A stretch of 33,927 nucleotides of DNA from Chloroflexota bacterium (GTDB lineage Bacteria > Chloroflexota > Limnocylindria > Limnocylindrales > CSP1-4), in NCBI GenBank assembly GCA_017881905.1, contig JADGQI010000127.1, positions 1-33,927 on the forward strand, written 5' to 3'. The notes under the pieces are model-generated. The model searched no databases. It was not told where the DNA came from and saw nothing but the letters and a program-made list of their open reading frames with translations. Each line of letters opens with the position of its first letter. The stretch's first letter is position 1. Positions 31,915-33,927 of the stretch are shown piece by piece. Position numbers and translations under genes: made by a program.

Positions 31915-32495
31915 GATCGCGGGAACAGTGCGCGGATGTCCGAGGGGACGAGCGGGCCGGTCACGGCCACGAAGATCGGGATGAGGGTGTCGCGGAAGAC
32001 CGAGGCGGTGCCCGACGCGTTGATCGCGCCATACAGGTCCTTGAGCTGGGTGACCTGCTGGTCGCCGATCCCGATCGGGAGGCGGAAGAACGAGTCGAGG
32101 ATGGCGATCCCGCAGCCGATGATCAACAGCGCTTCGACGACGCCCAGGATCCCGCCCAGGAGCTCGTCGACGATGGGCCACTTGGCCAGGATCGGGGTCC
32201 GCTTGTAGAACGCCTGGATGGCGATCGCGAAGACCACCGCGAACACGATGAACATGACCCCGAAGGCGATCATGAACGAGTACTCGCGCGGGAACTGCGT
32301 CCAGCTGTCGGCCAGGAACGAGCCGAGCGTGTCGCGCAGGTTGGCCGCGAGCAGGAACGAGAAGGCGATCGAGGCGATCCCCAGGAGCCGACGGATGACG
32401 CCCTGGGCGAAGCCGACCACGAACATCAGGACGCAGAAGCCGATGACGAGCCAGTCGAACGTCGCCGTGTTCGTGATCGTCTGGACGATGTCCAC
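31911..32495 (-). CDS. cvpA: CvpA-family membrane protein
   Basis: This 194-aa protein has about four membrane helices (about 13-32, 37-54, 72-97 and 109-132), with the family start FDWLVIGFCVLMFVVGFAQG and a GVIRRLLGIASI stretch after helix 1. CvpA proteins are linked to colicin V export and envelope stress in enterobacteria; their molecular role is not established. The last 60 residues are predicted to be non-membrane. The GTG at 32495 is preceded by GGGAG at 6 nt. Its place between pheT and mutS2 is a conserved setting in Firmicutes, and its stop overlaps the likely mpg start. Confidence 0.88.
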   Translation of the reverse strand: MDIVQTITNTATFDWLVIGFCVLMFVVGFAQGVIRRLLGIASIAFSFLLAANLRDTLGSFLADSWTQFPREYSFMIAFGVMFIVFAVVFAIAIQAFYKRTPILAKWPIVDELLGGILGVVEALLIIGCGIAILDSFFRLPIGIGDQQVTQLKDLYGAINASGTASVFRDTLIPIFVAVTGPLVPSDIRALFPRS

Positions 32496-32545
32496 GAAGT
32501 CTCCCTAGAACGGATCGAGACTCGCGGCCCGCCGGGCAGGCTGCG

Positions 32546-32574
32546 AAGCGGCGCAAGGGTAACGCGTGACTATC
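32546..32574 (-). promoter_or_regulatory. Possible promoter for cvpA-mpg-mutS2
   Basis: In the 101-nt gap between pheT and cvpA the minus strand shows TTGTTG, 17 nt, TACCCT, a spacing typical of sigma-70-type promoters but with weak hexamers. Positions are approximate. The remaining leader ends in GGGAG before the cvpA GTG. Read-through from pheT is an alternative. Confidence 0.25.
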
Positions 32575-32596
32575 GGCGCAACAAGCAGGACGATGG

Positions 32597-33927
32597 TCAG
32601 GTGCGCAGGCGCGACCCCACCTGCGCGGCGAGCGCAGCGGTGATCGCCCCGAGCTCAGCATCGATCTCGGCGTCGGTCAGCGTCCGGTCCGCTGCCTGGA
32701 AGACGAGGCGCTCCGCCAGGCTCTTCTCCCCGGCCGCGAGCGGAGCCCCGCGGTACACGTCGAACAGCCGGACGTCGACGAGCAGCGGGCCAGCCGCCCC
32801 ACGGATGGCGGCTTCCACGGCGCCCGCTGCGACCGTTTCGGAGACCACCACGGCGAGGTCCCGCTCCACCGCCGGCTGACGGACGATGGGAGCGATCCTG
32901 ACCACCGGCAGCTGCCCGTTCGTCAGTCCGGCGATGGACAGCTCGGCGACGATCAGCCGATCGACCCGGAGCTCCCACCGTTCGACCAGTGACGGGTGCA
33001 GCTCACCGATCCGTCCGCTCAGGCCGAGCCGGCCGTCATCGGTGCGAGCCTCGACCGAGGCGGCCCGGCCGGGATGGAGGATCGGCTCGTCGCCGAGCGG
33101 CGTCCAGGACGGGCGACCGAGACCGGTCCGGGCCGCCAGCAGCTCGACCAGGCCCTTGACGTCGTCGAGGTCCGCCGGGCGGCTCGGTCGGTTCCAGGCG
33201 GCCGGTTCGCGATCCCCGGCCAGGCCGATCGCCAGGCGCCACCACTCGGAGGCCGTCTCGTGATCGCGACCGTAGCCCTTGCCGATCTCGAACAGGGCGA
33301 GGTCGGAACGACCATTGCGGGCATTCGTGGCGACGACCTCGGCCAGGCTGCCGAGCAGACCCTGGCGCATGACCGAATGGTCGGGCGCCAGCGGGTTGAG
33401 GATCGCGATCGGCGTCCCGCCGGCGGGGAGCTCGCCGTCGGCCGGTCCGGCCGGCGATCTCCAGCCGAACGCCTCGAGGTGGCGCGGGGACACCAGGGCG
33501 TGGGTCACGATCTCGGTGACTCCGGCCCCGACGAGCGTCTCGCGGACCGCGTCGCGAAGCTCGAGCGGGCTCGGACTCCAGGGCGGCGGGGCGGTGTCCG
33601 GGACGGTCGGAGGGATGGATTCGTACCCGTGGACCCGGGCGATCTCCTCGGCGATGTCGCCCTCGATCGCGAGATCGCGGCGCCAGGTCGGGATCCGCGC
33701 GACCAGGACCTCGCCCGCTGCGACCTCCACCGTGAGTGGGTCGGTTCCGCCGGCCACGGCCACGGCCGTCGGGCTCGTCGCCTCGGCGGTCTCGATCGCC
33801 GCCCGGGCGAGGACGTCCCGCTGGGCCTCGGGCGCGAGGTCCAGGCCGAGCAGACGCGTGACCCGTCCCGGGCGGAAGGCGACCGTCTGCTCGACCGGCT
33901 CCTCCGGGGCGCTGTCGACCCGTCCGA
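32597..33927 (-). CDS. pheT: Phenylalanyl-tRNA synthetase beta chain, 3' part
   Basis: This is the C-terminal 442 residues of the large subunit of the PheST heterotetramer, which charges tRNA-Phe; the 5' part (roughly 360 residues) and pheS lie beyond the window. The visible part starts inside the B5 domain (RPGRVTRLLGLDL). It continues with PTWRRDLAIEGDIAEEIARVHGYESIPPT (in pieces), the catalytic-core-like domain with LVGAGVTEIVTHALVSP and NPLAPDHSVMRQGLLGSL, and ends in the FDX-ACB anticodon-binding domain (QPAVERDLAVVV, VRLFDVYRGAPLAAGEKSLAERLVFQ). The frame is open to the window edge, and GTG 33763 is an internal codon rather than the start. Confidence 0.96.
   Translation of the reverse strand, partial: GRVDSAPEEPVEQTVAFRPGRVTRLLGLDLAPEAQRDVLARAAIETAEATSPTAVAVAGGTDPLTVEVAAGEVLVARIPTWRRDLAIEGDIAEEIARVHGYESIPPTVPDTAPPPWSPSPLELRDAVRETLVGAGVTEIVTHALVSPRHLEAFGWRSPAGPADGELPAGGTPIAILNPLAPDHSVMRQGLLGSLAEVVATNARNGRSDLALFEIGKGYGRDHETASEWWRLAIGLAGDREPAAWNRPSRPADLDDVKGLVELLAARTGLGRPSWTPLGDEPILHPGRAASVEARTDDGRLGLSGRIGELHPSLVERWELRVDRLIVAELSIAGLTNGQLPVVRIAPIVRQPAVERDLAVVVSETVAAGAVEAAIRGAAGPLLVDVRLFDVYRGAPLAAGEKSLAERLVFQAADRTLTDAEIDAELGAITAALAAQVGSRLRT

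Noticed and set aside
1-33927. tRNA, rRNA, CRISPR array, insertion sequence or prophage
   Set aside because: Reading both strands I saw no tRNA-like cloverleaf, no regular spaced repeats and no transposase, integrase or phage gene.

Overview
The window is GC-rich bacterial chromosome with tightly packed housekeeping genes. It has no rRNA, tRNA, CRISPR array, insertion sequence or phage gene that I can see. The most likely source is a high-GC Chloroflexota (Limnocylindria / Ellin6529-like) bacterium. This is an inference from the gene repertoire (MutS2, RNase Y with YmdB, CvpA, long-form HisG, HisIE fusion), the many GTG starts, the scarcity of Shine-Dalgarno sites and the gene order. No marker gene search was possible.

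Layout. (1) 137-16410 is almost entirely minus strand and reads right to left: yebC-ruvC-ruvA, then a thioredoxin-like lipoprotein plus a DsbD-alpha-like protein, ruvB-tgt-small basic protein, recA-recX, rny, ymdB-PHP phosphatase-miaB-miaA, hflX-hypothetical. One small membrane protein gene on the plus strand (6811-7206) interrupts it. The block joins Holliday-junction repair, recombination, RNA decay and tRNA modification (ms2i6A37 by MiaA/MiaB, Q34 by Tgt). It resembles the recA-rny-ymdB-miaB-miaA-hflX order of Firmicutes. (2) 16533-18638, plus: a divergent EF-G-like GTPase. (3) 18641-24639: histidine biosynthesis. hisA is on the minus strand. It is divergent from a TrpR-family regulator gene (YerC/HisR type) followed by hisG-hisC-hisB-hisH-hisF-hisIE, and every junction in that operon overlaps by 1 or 4 nt. 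hisD and a histidinol-phosphatase gene are not in the window. (4) 24671-28740: tyrS (minus), with a possible 18-codon upstream ORF, is divergent from a class A penicillin-binding protein (plus). (5) 28757-33927, minus: pheT (cut by the window end)-cvpA-mpg-mutS2, a variant of the Firmicute pheT-zapA-cvpA-polX-mutS2 cluster.

Points most worth a second look: a perfectly symmetric four-half-site operator, TAGC-N4-TAGC-N2-GCTA-N4-GCTA, between hisA and the TrpR-like gene; Tgt changes at the two residues that separate preQ1-using bacterial enzymes from queuine-using ones; a DsbD-alpha-like/thioredoxin pair without the membrane electron carrier, set between ruvA and ruvB; six genes that have a TANNNT box 6-8 nt before the start codon and no Shine-Dalgarno site, which points to leaderless transcripts; a probable CTG start for mpg; and an unannotated-size 52-aa basic protein between tgt and recA.
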